Counted from the first letter of the stretch, positions 37,480-46,233 are shown. The stretch is DNA of 64,000 bases from an uncultured Prevotella sp. (GCA_905233165.1 CAJODL010000001.1:627927-691926); one strand, 5' to 3'. Numbers and translations: made by a program. The notes: generated from the letters alone by a model not told the origin.

Positions 37480-38547
37480 ATGATCTCAACATTACCATCA
37501 TACGATGAGGCTCGTATTGCTGTACGGGATGGGAAAGACGCAAAGGCTTTCTTCAACCTTGGACTCCTGTATGCTAAAGGCATAGGTGTTAAGCAAAATA
37601 ATGTTCTGGCTCAATATTTTTCTAAGAAAGCTCTTGATTTAGGCTGTGAGGAGGCGAAGGAATACGTAGGCATTGCGTATGAATCAGGAGAAATAGCTTT
37701 TCCCACACAAATTAAGCGTATGTTGGGGAATGCTGAAGAGGCTTCTCCCGAAACAATTGCTGCTCTAAGGAAAAGAATAGAGATTGAAAGAAAAGCAAAG
37801 AATTATGGATATCTTTCAGTATTACGTGAACAATTGCCAGCGTTCTATCCTGAATACGATAAGGAGAAGGCGATGGATGATATCTTGAATGGTCGTGACA
37901 CCCTTGATGCTGATATTCTTTTCGCTACCAGCACCAGTGACAATAGGTCTGAGATATATGTCGAAAAGCAGGACAGACTGCTACAGCAATTGTATGCTCC
38001 GGTAGAGGCGCAAAACGTTTCGTGGGATGAAATGGATGATGATATCTTGGAGGTGGAGGCGGCGGAATTGCTGGAATGTATGAGAAATATCACTGTCGCC
38101 TATAAGGCTATTTGCCACCAATTTAATATTAGGGAGCAGGATTTCCTTACTCCGGAATCTTTGAAGACTTTGCCATGTATTAAGATCTCGGATTTGTTAC
38201 TATTGAGGTATCAGGGACTTAGATGTTTATTGTCTATTAAAGATGTTAATCCGATTATATGTGATAAGTTCTTGAATAATCTGTGCAAGGATGATGAGTT
38301 GCTCGATATATGTGAATCGATAAAAGAACAAGATTTGCAGATGTTACTGATATCTTTTGTAGAGCTGAATCTTGATATTGATGCGATAGAGATTAAATCT
38401 TTGCGATTGTTGAGAGGGTATAGAAGAGGTTATTTAGAGTCTCTTGCCGACCATATCAATGTCTTCGTTACAAGATTGAAAGGTTTAGGATTAGACCTCA
38501 ATCTCCCCGTTTACACAAAGGAAACACTTCCACAGATAGAATTGTAG
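37480..38547 (+). CDS. Sel1-repeat protein, otherwise unknown
   Basis: 355 aa from the ATG at 37480; the track start at 37465 is a TTG inside the promoter box and is rejected. Residues 15-70 hold two Sel1/TPR-like repeats (AFFNLGLLYAKGIGVKQNN, then a second with GIAYESGEI). The remainder is helical with an acidic stretch (WDEMDDDILEVEAAEL). Sel1 repeats mediate protein contacts. It points toward, and ends 7 bp from, the convergent helicase-nuclease gene. No enzymatic motif is seen. Confidence 0.75.
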   Translation: MISTLPSYDEARIAVRDGKDAKAFFNLGLLYAKGIGVKQNNVLAQYFSKKALDLGCEEAKEYVGIAYESGEIAFPTQIKRMLGNAEEASPETIAALRKRIEIERKAKNYGYLSVLREQLPAFYPEYDKEKAMDDILNGRDTLDADILFATSTSDNRSEIYVEKQDRLLQQLYAPVEAQNVSWDEMDDDILEVEAAELLECMRNITVAYKAICHQFNIREQDFLTPESLKTLPCIKISDLLLLRYQGLRCLLSIKDVNPIICDKFLNNLCKDDELLDICESIKEQDLQMLLISFVELNLDIDAIEIKSLRLLRGYRRGYLESLADHINVFVTRLKGLGLDLNLPVYTKETLPQIEL

Positions 38548-38554
38548 GTTGTCG

Positions 38555-41500
38555 TTAAGTGTTAATTGACGACATACCATTCACTTCTTTTATGTCGCCT
38601 TTTTGAAGCATCATATCAAGAATGGTATTTATTGTCTCTGCAATCTTGGAGCCAGCATTGGAGAATCCGAGTTTGCGCGCAGTGGCAGTAGGTATCTTGT
38701 CCTTTGGAAGTGAGAATTCTTCGCTAAATACCTCATGGATAGCATTCATGACTTCGCATACTGGGATTTCCGTAATACTCCTCGGAGATGGCGAACGATA
38801 AGATTGGTAGTTCTTAGAACATTCTTCGTTTATCCATAGACTATACTCTCCATTCAACGCTAGCGGGTCTCGATAAAAATTATGGGCTGCAATAGCTACT
38901 GCTTTCTGCACATTTGCTCCAGCATGACCGAAACCGAATAGCCTTGCTACACGTTTGCAAAGATAGCTCTCAGTGATGGGCTGCTCTTTGGAGATAATCT
39001 GACGAATAACCTTGGTATTGTACCCAGCAGACGGCTTGTATTCTGCCTTGTTTATTACAGGAATTTTCACTTCTGCTTCAATATATGGCATTTGCCCCTG
39101 ATTTTTTGTGGGTTCTATGAGAATGTCATCTTTTTGGATGTTGTCAGAATTGAACTCCTTGAGTGGTAAGACTTCCTCAGTTGTATTTTTTGTATCGGAT
39201 ATTTCTATGTCTCTTAATTCGTCTAAAATATTCTTGGCACTTTGCTCATGATTCTCATACCAATCTATAGAATAAACCCGAATGATTCGCCATCCAAGCA
39301 TCTTCAAGATATTAGGTTGTACAATCTCTCGGTCTCGAGTGGTCTTTGTCTCATAATAGTTTTTGCCATCGCATAGTATTCCCAAAATGTATTTCTCGGG
39401 ATTCTTGTTTGTGGAAACAGCGATGTCAATTTTAAAATTTGATCTTCCGATACATTGCTTGGCAATATATCCTTGACTATTGAGCATTTCACATATTTGA
39501 TTTATGATTATGTTCTTTTCTGTCTCATGAAGACTACCATTCATCATCGGTAAACACCCGGTTTCTGCATATTCCAAGAATCCTTTCAATCCCTCAACTC
39601 CCTTGGCTTGTGAACGCCTTAAGTCTATCTGATCGGATTTTAAGGTAGAATAAACAAGCATTTCATAACGAGCGCGTGAAACAGCGACGTTTAAGCGCCT
39701 TTCTCCGCCAACATTATTCAACGGTCCAAAATTCATTGATACATTACCATCTTTGTCAGTACCATAACCGATTGAGAAAAGGATAATATCACGTTCGTCA
39801 CCTTGAACATTCTCAAGATTTTTAATAAAGATTGGTTCGGGACTATTGTATGCTATATCCTTTAATTCTGGATTTTTATCGAGTTCTTCTGTAAGATCAT
39901 CTTCTATTCTGTCACCTTGTACCTTGCTGAAAGATACAACTCCGATACTATATTTCCGTAATTCCGGGTCGGATAGCCTACGAATAATTTCCTTAACAAT
40001 GGCTTTGGATTCTTCCGGATTACTGCGTGTCCGTCCTTTGTCATAGACACCTTCCACTGGAATAAGTTTTACTTTTGCAACCTGATCGTCAACCGACGGG
40101 AAGGTGAAAAGATGGTTGTCATAATATTGGGAATTGCTAAAAGCTATCAAACTTTCATGCTTGCTACGATAATGCCAGCTAAGATAGTATTCTCGTAAGG
40201 AAAGTGTCTTACAATCATCAAGGATGCTTTCCATATCATCAATGTCGGCTTCATCATCATCAACTTGCGTAGATGAGAAGAAACTGGTTGGGGGCATCTG
40301 TTTACTATCTCCAACGACAATAAGTGCTTTGCCTCGTGCAATGGCACCAACAGCCTCGCATGTTGGCATTTGTGAGGCTTCGTCAAAGATTACGAGATCA
40401 AACTTTTTTGATTTTAAATCAATATACTGAGCTACGCTGATAGGACTCATCAGCATGCAAGGACAGAGGCGAGGGAGAAGGGTGGGGATGTTGTCAATAA
40501 TGGTACGAATGGAGTTTCCGCGTCCCCCATTGGTGATATTACGTTTTAGAATACTAATCTCGGAACCGTCAACTGTTGCTGTTGATGAGGATGGAACCCT
40601 TGATGCCAATTTGCAATATAGTTCCTTTTTGCTTAGCTCCTGAAACTTCAGAGTATCACGTTTGTATTGTTCTATCTTTTGACGAAAAATCTTACTGTTG
40701 AAAGTGCGTAATTGCTCATCTTCATCGATTGTTATAGAGATTAGGTAGCTATATATACCTTTTATAAATGCTGGTATTATATCTTGGGGCTTTTCTCCCT
40801 TTTCAAGTCGTGCTGCTATTGTTTGAAGACTCATTTGACAGAGCTCCTGTTTCTTGGCTGTCCAAAGATACCAATCTTTCATTTGATGATAATTGTTCAG
40901 CCAACGGTCCATAGATGAAATAATTTCCTCCGAAGAATTTCTGCTGTATGTTTTAGATGCAAGTTTATTTTTAATGTCCTTTAATTGTTTAAAAAGGTCG
41001 AGGATGTATCCAGATGATTGTGAATTATTCTGCTCGGAATGAGCTTTGTGTGCTTCTATGTATTTTAAGTAAGCATTATGTTGACAACGATAGTCTTCTA
41101 TTAAATCAAAGACAACGTCCACATTTGATGCATCCACATATCCAAAAATCTGGAAATTCTTCAAAAATCTCTTTTTAGCGAAATAACGGGGTATAAACCA
41201 TTTGTCTTGAATGTCCTTCCATTCACGTCTTACCCTTCTAACATCAATTCGTATTATGTCATCATGATATGATGGTAGTACCTGTGCGTAAGTTGTTAGT
41301 GTCTGACCGTATAGCTTTAGAAGTTGCTTAATGCTATCCAATGTATCCATTCGGTTATCTATTGGCTCAAGTCCATACAATGGATGCTGCTGAGGGATAC
41401 TGACAATGCTCAATATCGTATCAAGTTGTTCAACCTGATTTTTACAGTTATTAATAAAGTCGGCTGTCAAAAGTTCTTTTTCTGGCAGGCCATCTGATAT

Positions 41501-42955
41501 TTCTTCCTGTTGAATAGACAGATATGCTGAAATACAATCATAAAGACTCAAATCATTGTTGCCTTTCTGATGAAGAGCATCCATATAGTTGATTAAACTC
41601 TTTCGTTCCGCAAGTAGTTCTTCAGCTTTGGAAGCATATTCTGCTGGTTCTTTAATCTTGGTAACATTCAGGGCCTTGGCCATCTGCTCCAGAAAATGTT
41701 TCTTTGTAGCTTTGTTGGAATGGAGTTCTAAACAAAATGGTGCAAGTCCGATTTTCTCCAGTCGTGATTGAACAACGGAGAGGGCTGCCATTTTCTCTGC
41801 TACGAAAAGTACTCTTCGTCCTTGGTACAAAGCATTCGCAATCATATTGGTGATGGTTTGCGACTTGCCAGTTCCAGGAGGGCCATGCAAAATGAATGAT
41901 CTGCCTCTTCCTGACTCAACGATGGCTTCCATTTGTGAGGAATCAACGTCAAGTGGTATAGAAAAGTCTGCAGGGGAAGTCGTTTTGTCAATTATGCGAG
42001 CATCAACCATCTCCGTAGAATCCTCTTGCAGTGCGCGATTCTCTATCAATGATGCAACAATGGCATTCTTGGCAAGTAAATCTGCATTGGAATGAATGTC
42101 ATTCCACATTACAAACTTATTAAAAGAGAAAAGTCCTAACATGGACTCTTCGAGAACATCCCATTTCTTTTGTTCAATAATTGCTTGACGGAAATATGTA
42201 AATGTTTTCTTTACGTCAACCCCATACTCATCTGTTGGAAGGTCTTTTAAGATATCCAGGTCAATCTTGAACCCCTGTTTCAGCAGTTCAACAAGTGTGA
42301 TGTTAAGGATAATATCTTCATCACGTTTGCGAATTACGTATTTATTACCATTCTTGCGTATGATATCTACAGGCAGCAAAAGAATTGGAGCATAACGCGG
42401 CTGTTCGCTCTTTGTATTCTCAAACCATTTGAGCATTCCTAATGCTAAAAACAGACTGTTTGCTCCATTTTCTTCTAATGAAGTACGTGCTGTTCTATAT
42501 ATATATGTTAGTGAACGTTGTAGTTCTGCGTCAGTTAGGTAGGAAATAATCTTATTACTCTTTATGTTCTCAGGAACAAAACTCTTGTATTCAGATGCTT
42601 GATGACGTGAATTGTACATTCCGTCATCATTTGGCTCAATTTGTTTATCTGGTGATGGGGTAATCTCGTAATCTTCATTATTTTGCAAATGGTCTTCAAG
42701 ATGTTCTATTTCAAACGAAATAAAGGGTACGACTTTTCTTCCTAACCTGGTGTTAAGCAGATTGTTGCGAAGTGAAAAATCTAATAATTTCCTTTCCCAT
42801 ATCATCTGCTTTGTTATAAGTTCTTTTGGGTCATCAAGTTGCAAATCGTATTGACTATACTCTGTAATCTGTTTTGTGGCATCCTGGTGTGCTACGCCCT
42901 CATTATTAATATCAAGATTTAGATTATCGGTTTGGAATAACTTTTGTTCGCTCAT
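38555..42955 (-). CDS. DUF4011 - SF1 helicase - MTES_1575-type nuclease - DUF3320 protein
   Basis: 1466 aa from the ATG at 42955 (MSEQKLF); the track start at 43021 lies inside the promoter. In order: DUF4011 (MIWERKLLDFSLRNNLLNTRLG near residue 50); a split SF1 helicase with Walker A GPPGTGKSQT near 365, Walker B VIFDEASQMP near 850, then WHYRSKHESL, VQGDERDIILFSIGYG and LNVAVSRAR; a restriction-endonuclease-fold domain of the MTES_1575/Vsr kind (GRSNFKIDIAV, then ILCDGKNYYETKTTRDRE, GWRIIRVYSIDWY); and DUF3320 (RVARLFGFGHAGANVQKAV). Single-gene systems of this layout were reported as phage defence (hhe, from memory). All catalytic motifs look intact. Confidence 0.9.
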   Translation of the reverse strand: MSEQKLFQTDNLNLDINNEGVAHQDATKQITEYSQYDLQLDDPKELITKQMIWERKLLDFSLRNNLLNTRLGRKVVPFISFEIEHLEDHLQNNEDYEITPSPDKQIEPNDDGMYNSRHQASEYKSFVPENIKSNKIISYLTDAELQRSLTYIYRTARTSLEENGANSLFLALGMLKWFENTKSEQPRYAPILLLPVDIIRKNGNKYVIRKRDEDIILNITLVELLKQGFKIDLDILKDLPTDEYGVDVKKTFTYFRQAIIEQKKWDVLEESMLGLFSFNKFVMWNDIHSNADLLAKNAIVASLIENRALQEDSTEMVDARIIDKTTSPADFSIPLDVDSSQMEAIVESGRGRSFILHGPPGTGKSQTITNMIANALYQGRRVLFVAEKMAALSVVQSRLEKIGLAPFCLELHSNKATKKHFLEQMAKALNVTKIKEPAEYASKAEELLAERKSLINYMDALHQKGNNDLSLYDCISAYLSIQQEEISDGLPEKELLTADFINNCKNQVEQLDTILSIVSIPQQHPLYGLEPIDNRMDTLDSIKQLLKLYGQTLTTYAQVLPSYHDDIIRIDVRRVRREWKDIQDKWFIPRYFAKKRFLKNFQIFGYVDASNVDVVFDLIEDYRCQHNAYLKYIEAHKAHSEQNNSQSSGYILDLFKQLKDIKNKLASKTYSRNSSEEIISSMDRWLNNYHQMKDWYLWTAKKQELCQMSLQTIAARLEKGEKPQDIIPAFIKGIYSYLISITIDEDEQLRTFNSKIFRQKIEQYKRDTLKFQELSKKELYCKLASRVPSSSTATVDGSEISILKRNITNGGRGNSIRTIIDNIPTLLPRLCPCMLMSPISVAQYIDLKSKKFDLVIFDEASQMPTCEAVGAIARGKALIVVGDSKQMPPTSFFSSTQVDDDEADIDDMESILDDCKTLSLREYYLSWHYRSKHESLIAFSNSQYYDNHLFTFPSVDDQVAKVKLIPVEGVYDKGRTRSNPEESKAIVKEIIRRLSDPELRKYSIGVVSFSKVQGDRIEDDLTEELDKNPELKDIAYNSPEPIFIKNLENVQGDERDIILFSIGYGTDKDGNVSMNFGPLNNVGGERRLNVAVSRARYEMLVYSTLKSDQIDLRRSQAKGVEGLKGFLEYAETGCLPMMNGSLHETEKNIIINQICEMLNSQGYIAKQCIGRSNFKIDIAVSTNKNPEKYILGILCDGKNYYETKTTRDREIVQPNILKMLGWRIIRVYSIDWYENHEQSAKNILDELRDIEISDTKNTTEEVLPLKEFNSDNIQKDDILIEPTKNQGQMPYIEAEVKIPVINKAEYKPSAGYNTKVIRQIISKEQPITESYLCKRVARLFGFGHAGANVQKAVAIAAHNFYRDPLALNGEYSLWINEECSKNYQSYRSPSPRSITEIPVCEVMNAIHEVFSEEFSLPKDKIPTATARKLGFSNAGSKIAETINTILDMMLQKGDIKEVNGMSSINT

Positions 42956-43018
42956 ACTTATATATTTATACGACGTTTTGGTTAGCTTAGTTTTAGTGTT
43001 TATTACACATTTCGGGTA

Positions 43019-43026
43019 CAAAGATA
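43019..43026 (-). promoter_or_regulatory. -7 box of the helicase-nuclease gene
   Basis: Minus-strand TATCTTTG followed by TACCC. It places the start of transcription downstream of the longest ORF start and supports the ATG at 42955, about 64 nt away. Confidence 0.65.
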
Positions 43027-43212
43027 AACATTTTTTTTAATAAATCTTCAAAATGTAAAAAATAATATTTATTTTGATTAATGTTTGGTTGGATAAAATG
43101 TAAAATCACCCTTCGTCTTTCACCTAAATTCTGCGGATATCTCCGAATTATAAAATCACACAGTTAATCTATGTTAAATTATTCGGCATTGGCGTATGTT
43201 TTTTGGTTAAAA

Positions 43213-43244
43213 TTTTGAGTAATTTAGAATTTTTAGTAATTTTG
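43213..43244 (+). promoter_or_regulatory. Promoter upstream of the coiled-coil gene
   Basis: TTTTG (43213-43217), 19 nt, TAATTTTG (43237-43244). It would give a leader of about 140 nt before the ATG at 43394. The 372-bp gap between 43022 and 43393 holds only this and the divergent promoter. Confidence 0.65.
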
Positions 43245-43393
43245 CAAATGTCATTCGGGATACATCACCTTGATAGTGGGATAATAGAGTTTCATGATGC
43301 TTTTGGTGGTCGTTTTTCTGATGATAAGATTATATTTAAGATAAGTTTAATTTATTATATATTGTGCCATGAGAACACAAAATCTTTACAATT

Positions 43394-44227
43394 ATGGAAG
43401 AGCAGAGAGAACCAGATATAGAGGGGCATATTACTCTTGGAGATGATATAGCCGATAAACAGCAATGGTCTAAGAGTGAGACAGCATCTGCTCCCTCAAA
43501 GAATATGATGGACTCAGATTCTGAGGCTATCAAGAGGTTTCTGTTTCCAAAAATTATTGAGGAGAATAATAATCTGAAAGAAGAGATTCAACAACAGCAG
43601 GAACAGATAGAAAGTTTGATGGATGAAAATGGTTCTCTAAGAAATATCGTTGTTGATAAGGAACTTGAAATAAAGAGGTGTAAAGAAAAACTTGAGAAAC
43701 TGCAGAAGTTGTTTAGCGAAAATCCTCAAGAGGAAGTCACTGTAATTACCGATGGTTTGGATTTTGTCTTTGATGTAATGCACTTCAATGAATATATAAG
43801 GATAGATCAAATACATTTTCTGTTCCTGCAATTGCAGAAGCTGGTAGATATAAAGATAGAACCAGACAAGTATCTTTTGGATAATACCTCTGCTATTGTA
43901 CCTATTTTTATATTACTAACCCAAAGTGTCAGTATTCCCACAATATATAGATATGAAGGTAATATGCGTGACTTCTGTAACGAGTGGAATAGTAATGTTG
44001 TCGCATATATTAAAGATAAGGAACGAGCAAAGGCCTTGACATGCGATTACGAAAACTTTAAACGCGAAAATAGCAAAGAACCATGGACCAGTACTTCTCC
44101 TGCAACATGGAGAAAAGATATAATAAATAGCAGAAGTAAACTAAAACTAAATCGAGCGGTTAATATAAAAATACAACTTGAGAAACTTCTCAAGACAATC
44201 ACATCCCCCTGTAAACAAGCTGTTTAA
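43394..44227 (+). CDS. Coiled-coil protein, unknown
   Basis: 277 aa, no signal peptide. After a polar N-terminus (1-45), residues 50-110 form a strong coiled coil (EENNNLKEEIQQQQEQIESL onward). A helical C-terminal domain follows, with W-rich ENSKEPWTSTSPATWRKDI near 235 and a basic tail. I recognise no family; Bacteroidetes mobile elements carry many such proteins. Start chosen at the ATG directly before the acidic segment. A terminator hairpin overlaps its stop codon. Confidence 0.7.
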   Translation: MEEQREPDIEGHITLGDDIADKQQWSKSETASAPSKNMMDSDSEAIKRFLFPKIIEENNNLKEEIQQQQEQIESLMDENGSLRNIVVDKELEIKRCKEKLEKLQKLFSENPQEEVTVITDGLDFVFDVMHFNEYIRIDQIHFLFLQLQKLVDIKIEPDKYLLDNTSAIVPIFILLTQSVSIPTIYRYEGNMRDFCNEWNSNVVAYIKDKERAKALTCDYENFKRENSKEPWTSTSPATWRKDIINSRSKLKLNRAVNIKIQLEKLLKTITSPCKQAV

Positions 44228-44241
44228 TAGGGGGCTTTTTT
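44205..44241 (+). terminator. Rho-independent terminator of the coiled-coil gene
   Basis: CCCCCTGTAAAC pairs with GTTTAATAGGGGG (one bulge) and is followed by CTTTTTT. The left arm lies in the last codons and the stop codon lies in the right part of the hairpin. Confidence 0.85.
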
Positions 44242-44292
44242 ATACGTTTATAGCCTTGTTTTTCAGGGGAAAGTGGTGTTTTCGTTTCAAAA

Positions 44293-44406
44293 TGGTCCCC
44301 GTTTCGAACATGCGTGGTCCCTCTTTTTGCAGCGTTATGCCTTATTTTTGAAAATCAGGATAATATGGTCCCCTTTTTTTGCATCAATTTTGGGGTTCAT
44401 GGTCCC
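44293..44406. repeat. Four spaced TGGTCCC repeats
   Basis: TGGTCCC occurs at 44293, 44315, 44366 and 44400, each soon followed by a T-rich stretch, three of them ending near TGCA. It is in the 561-bp gene-free stretch 44228-44788. No protein product is supported here; both ORFs in the track lack any family signature. Confidence 0.7.
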
Positions 44407-44539
44407 TTTTTTATGCACAGGGAAAAAGCGAAAAATATTATCATGTGCTGTTCCAAACTATTGCCGTACCTTTGCATCCGAAGAACACCGGTTCTCTCCG
44501 TTTAACACACGGATGTAAAAAGATTGGAAAACAGGGTAT

Positions 44540-44594
44540 GACTCCCGAGTGAGTCCCAAGTGACTCCCAACTGACTCCCACGTGAGTCCCACTC
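44540..44594. repeat. Five 11-bp tandem repeats (GACTCCCAAGT type)
   Basis: Units GACTCCCGAGT, GAGTCCCAAGT, GACTCCCAACT, GACTCCCACGT and GAGTCCCACTC follow without spacers. Neither unit length nor lack of spacers fits CRISPR. Confidence 0.85.
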
Positions 44595-44625
44595 ATAGGA
44601 TGGGAGGCAGAAGGGAGTAGGTGAG

Positions 44626-44703
44626 GAGTTAAGAGTTAAGAGTTAAGAATTAACGCTAACCTCTAACCTTTAACCTCTAACCGTTAATCTTTAACCGTTA
44701 TTT
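44626..44703. repeat. Heptamer-type low-complexity repeats
   Basis: GAGTTAA units (three to four copies) are followed by CTAACCT/TTAACCT/TTAACCG units. The same kinds of heptamer recur at 47800-47835 and 51590-51632, so this is a dispersed repeat class of this genome. Confidence 0.75.
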
Positions 44704-44771
44704 TTCAATGTTTAATTATTTAATCAGACCGCGTACCTCGTTCCGGTCCGTTCCTAAAAAGGAATGTTAAT

Positions 44772-44777
44772 AGGAGG
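44772..44777 (+). promoter_or_regulatory. Shine-Dalgarno-like AGGAGG before the DUF6266-like gene
   Basis: AGGAGG lies 11 nt before the ATG at 44789. Ribosome binding sites of this strength are rare in Bacteroidetes, and none of the other genes here has one that I noticed. A small hairpin, GTTCCTAAAAAGGAAT, lies just upstream. Confidence 0.55.
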
Positions 44778-44788
44778 TTTTTTAAGCT

Positions 44789-45853
44789 ATGGGTAAAATA
44801 GCTATCGGAGGCTTGGACTCCAATCAACTAACGGGTTCTGTAGGTTCCCACACTTTCCGTTACACTAACGGACAACTGGTAGTTTCACAAAAGGCTGCCA
44901 CAGTAACTAACCCTCGTACGTATGAGCAGGTAGCCCGTAGAGCTCTGTTCCTGAATGTAGCAGCCGCAGGCAAGCTCCTAAGTTCTGCTACGTTCAAGTT
45001 TGCCTTTGAAGACAAGGAGGCAAAGCAGACAGACTACAACATGTTCTTTAAGTACGCCATGATGACGTCAAATCCCGTGTATATCACGAAGAATATGCGT
45101 CAAAGCGGCGTCTGTGTACCAGTAGAGTACCCAGTGTCACGCGGCTCTCTACCAAAGATCACGTATTCGTATGATGCAAGCGCACAGGCATTCGTCACGA
45201 ATCTCTTTGCCAGTGATGTTACTGCAAACACCACAGTAGCAGAGTTTTCCATTGACCTCCGCGCAAAGAACAAGTCGCATCAGTTCTTGCCTGATGACAA
45301 ACTTGTCTATGTAGTACTTAATGGTACTATGGGTGATGATGGTTACGTACGCTTTGATGTCGTAGGCGCATCGATGCTGGTCTCTTATGACGACACCGCA
45401 AAGTTGTCATCAGTATTGCCACTGCTGAAGATTGTCAATGGCAAGGTGGCATTCACTGCCTCTGCTTATTCGTGCATCGCAGTCCTACACTCCCGTCCTA
45501 CAGAAGATGGAGTCTATGTTAGTCCACAGGATCTTGCTCTCAGCGATGACCTGAAAGCGTACGCTGCTATTTTCCGTACTGCTGATGCTAAGTACTTATC
45601 AATGAAGTCTCTCGGTGGTTGGAACGATTCTCTCATTGGTTCAAAGGCTTCTACCAGTCTTAACAACGGCACTGTTGTACGCGACCTTGAAGATGTTAAT
45701 GACAGCCAAGGCAGTCAACAGGGCAGCTCACAAGGTGGTAGCACAAATCCTGAACCAGGCACTGGTGGTAATCCTTCGACCGGAGGCTCAGGACAGGACA
45801 CTGGTGGCGGTAATAACGGCGGCAGTACCGGCGACGGATGGGAAGAAGGATAA
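44789..45853 (+). CDS. DUF6266-like protein with Gly/Ser-rich tail
   Basis: 354 aa, no signal peptide. The N-terminus (GKIAIGGLDSNQLTGSVGSHTFRYTNGQ, then NPRTYEQVARRALF) resembles DUF6266 proteins, common in Bacteroidetes and of unknown function. The middle is beta-rich and the last 50 residues are a Gly/Ser/Asn/Thr low-complexity tail. Such genes are often followed by a smalltalk gene, as seen here. A strong hairpin terminator follows the stop codon. The base composition is higher in GC than in the genes before it. Confidence 0.7.
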   Translation: MGKIAIGGLDSNQLTGSVGSHTFRYTNGQLVVSQKAATVTNPRTYEQVARRALFLNVAAAGKLLSSATFKFAFEDKEAKQTDYNMFFKYAMMTSNPVYITKNMRQSGVCVPVEYPVSRGSLPKITYSYDASAQAFVTNLFASDVTANTTVAEFSIDLRAKNKSHQFLPDDKLVYVVLNGTMGDDGYVRFDVVGASMLVSYDDTAKLSSVLPLLKIVNGKVAFTASAYSCIAVLHSRPTEDGVYVSPQDLALSDDLKAYAAIFRTADAKYLSMKSLGGWNDSLIGSKASTSLNNGTVVRDLEDVNDSQGSQQGSSQGGSTNPEPGTGGNPSTGGSGQDTGGGNNGGSTGDGWEEG

Positions 45854-45864
45854 ACGATCGGGAC

Positions 45865-45893
45865 GAGCCCTTCGGGGCTCTCCCTTCTCCTTT
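45865..45893 (+). terminator. Terminator of the DUF6266-like gene
   Basis: GAGCCC-TTCG-GGGCTC, a perfect 6-bp stem closed by a stable TTCG tetraloop, followed by a pyrimidine-rich run (TCCCTTCTCCTTT), 12 bp after the stop codon. Confidence 0.8.
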
Positions 45894-45930
45894 GAGAAAT
45901 GAAAGAATGAAGAAATGAAAAAATGAAAGT
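45894..45930. repeat. GAAATGAAAGAATGAA low-complexity repeat
   Basis: Tandem units close to GAAATGA/GAAAGAATGAA. The same sequence occurs at 49285-49326, where it encodes part of a signal peptide. Confidence 0.7.
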
Positions 45931-45946
45931 TAAAAGTTTTTAGTTT

Positions 45947-46059
45947 ATGAACGATAAGAAAATATTTGGCAGGTGTTGGCGAAGGTGATAGTAGCCGCAC
46001 TGACAGCAGCACTCACAGCTGTTACAACAACGTCATGTATGGGATTTGGACCTATGTAA
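45947..46059 (+). pseudogene. Frameshifted smalltalk-like small protein gene
   Basis: From the ATG at 45947 the frame reads MNDKKIFGRCWRR and stops. The +2 frame of the same stretch gives WQVLAKVIVAALTAALTAVTTTSC plus a short tail and a stop at 46057. Removing two T from the TTT at 45965-45967 restores MNDKKIWQVLAKVIVAAL..., which matches the 30-35-aa smalltalk protein pattern (charged start, W, hydrophobic T/A-rich helix, SC end). It is either a pseudogene or a sequencing error in a T run. It is too short for the ORF track. Confidence 0.55.
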
Positions 46060-46108
46060 AGTTGAGAGTTTAGAGTTTAGAGTTGAGAGTTGAATGAGAG
46101 AATGAAAA

Positions 46109-46141
46109 TTGGCGCAGGATGTTTCGTGCATCTTGCGCCAA
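46109..46141 (+). terminator. 13-bp stem hairpin
   Basis: TTGGCGCAGGATG pairs with CATCTTGCGCCAA over 13 bp (one G-T wobble) with a 7-base loop. It lies after the smalltalk-like gene and before the promoter of the next remnant; no strong T-run follows on either strand. Confidence 0.6.
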
Positions 46142-46200
46142 TAAATTATGATTAAACAAAAAGGTTTTTCGGTTTGGTTTTGGTTATTACATAATTTTTA

Positions 46201-46208
46201 TATCTTTG
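46201..46208 (+). promoter_or_regulatory. Orphan promoter before a gene remnant
   Basis: TATCTTTG with TTTTG about 20 nt upstream, 26 nt before the ATG at 46234. The promoter has outlived the gene it once served. Confidence 0.5.
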
Positions 46209-46233
46209 TGCCCAGGATATTGTATATAATACT

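Noticed and set aside
42956-43021. N-terminal extension of the helicase-nuclease
   Set aside because: It runs into the TATCTTTG box, so it would not be transcribed.
43203-43421. Short ORF upstream of the coiled-coil gene
   Set aside because: It overlaps the promoter and the start of the real gene, and its only ATG would lie at the predicted transcription start.
44273-44518. Overlapping ORFs of 81 and 63 aa
   Set aside because: They follow a terminator, lie over the TGGTCCC repeats and have no family pattern.
44540-44594. CRISPR array
   Set aside because: Units are 11 bp without spacers, and no cas gene is in the window.
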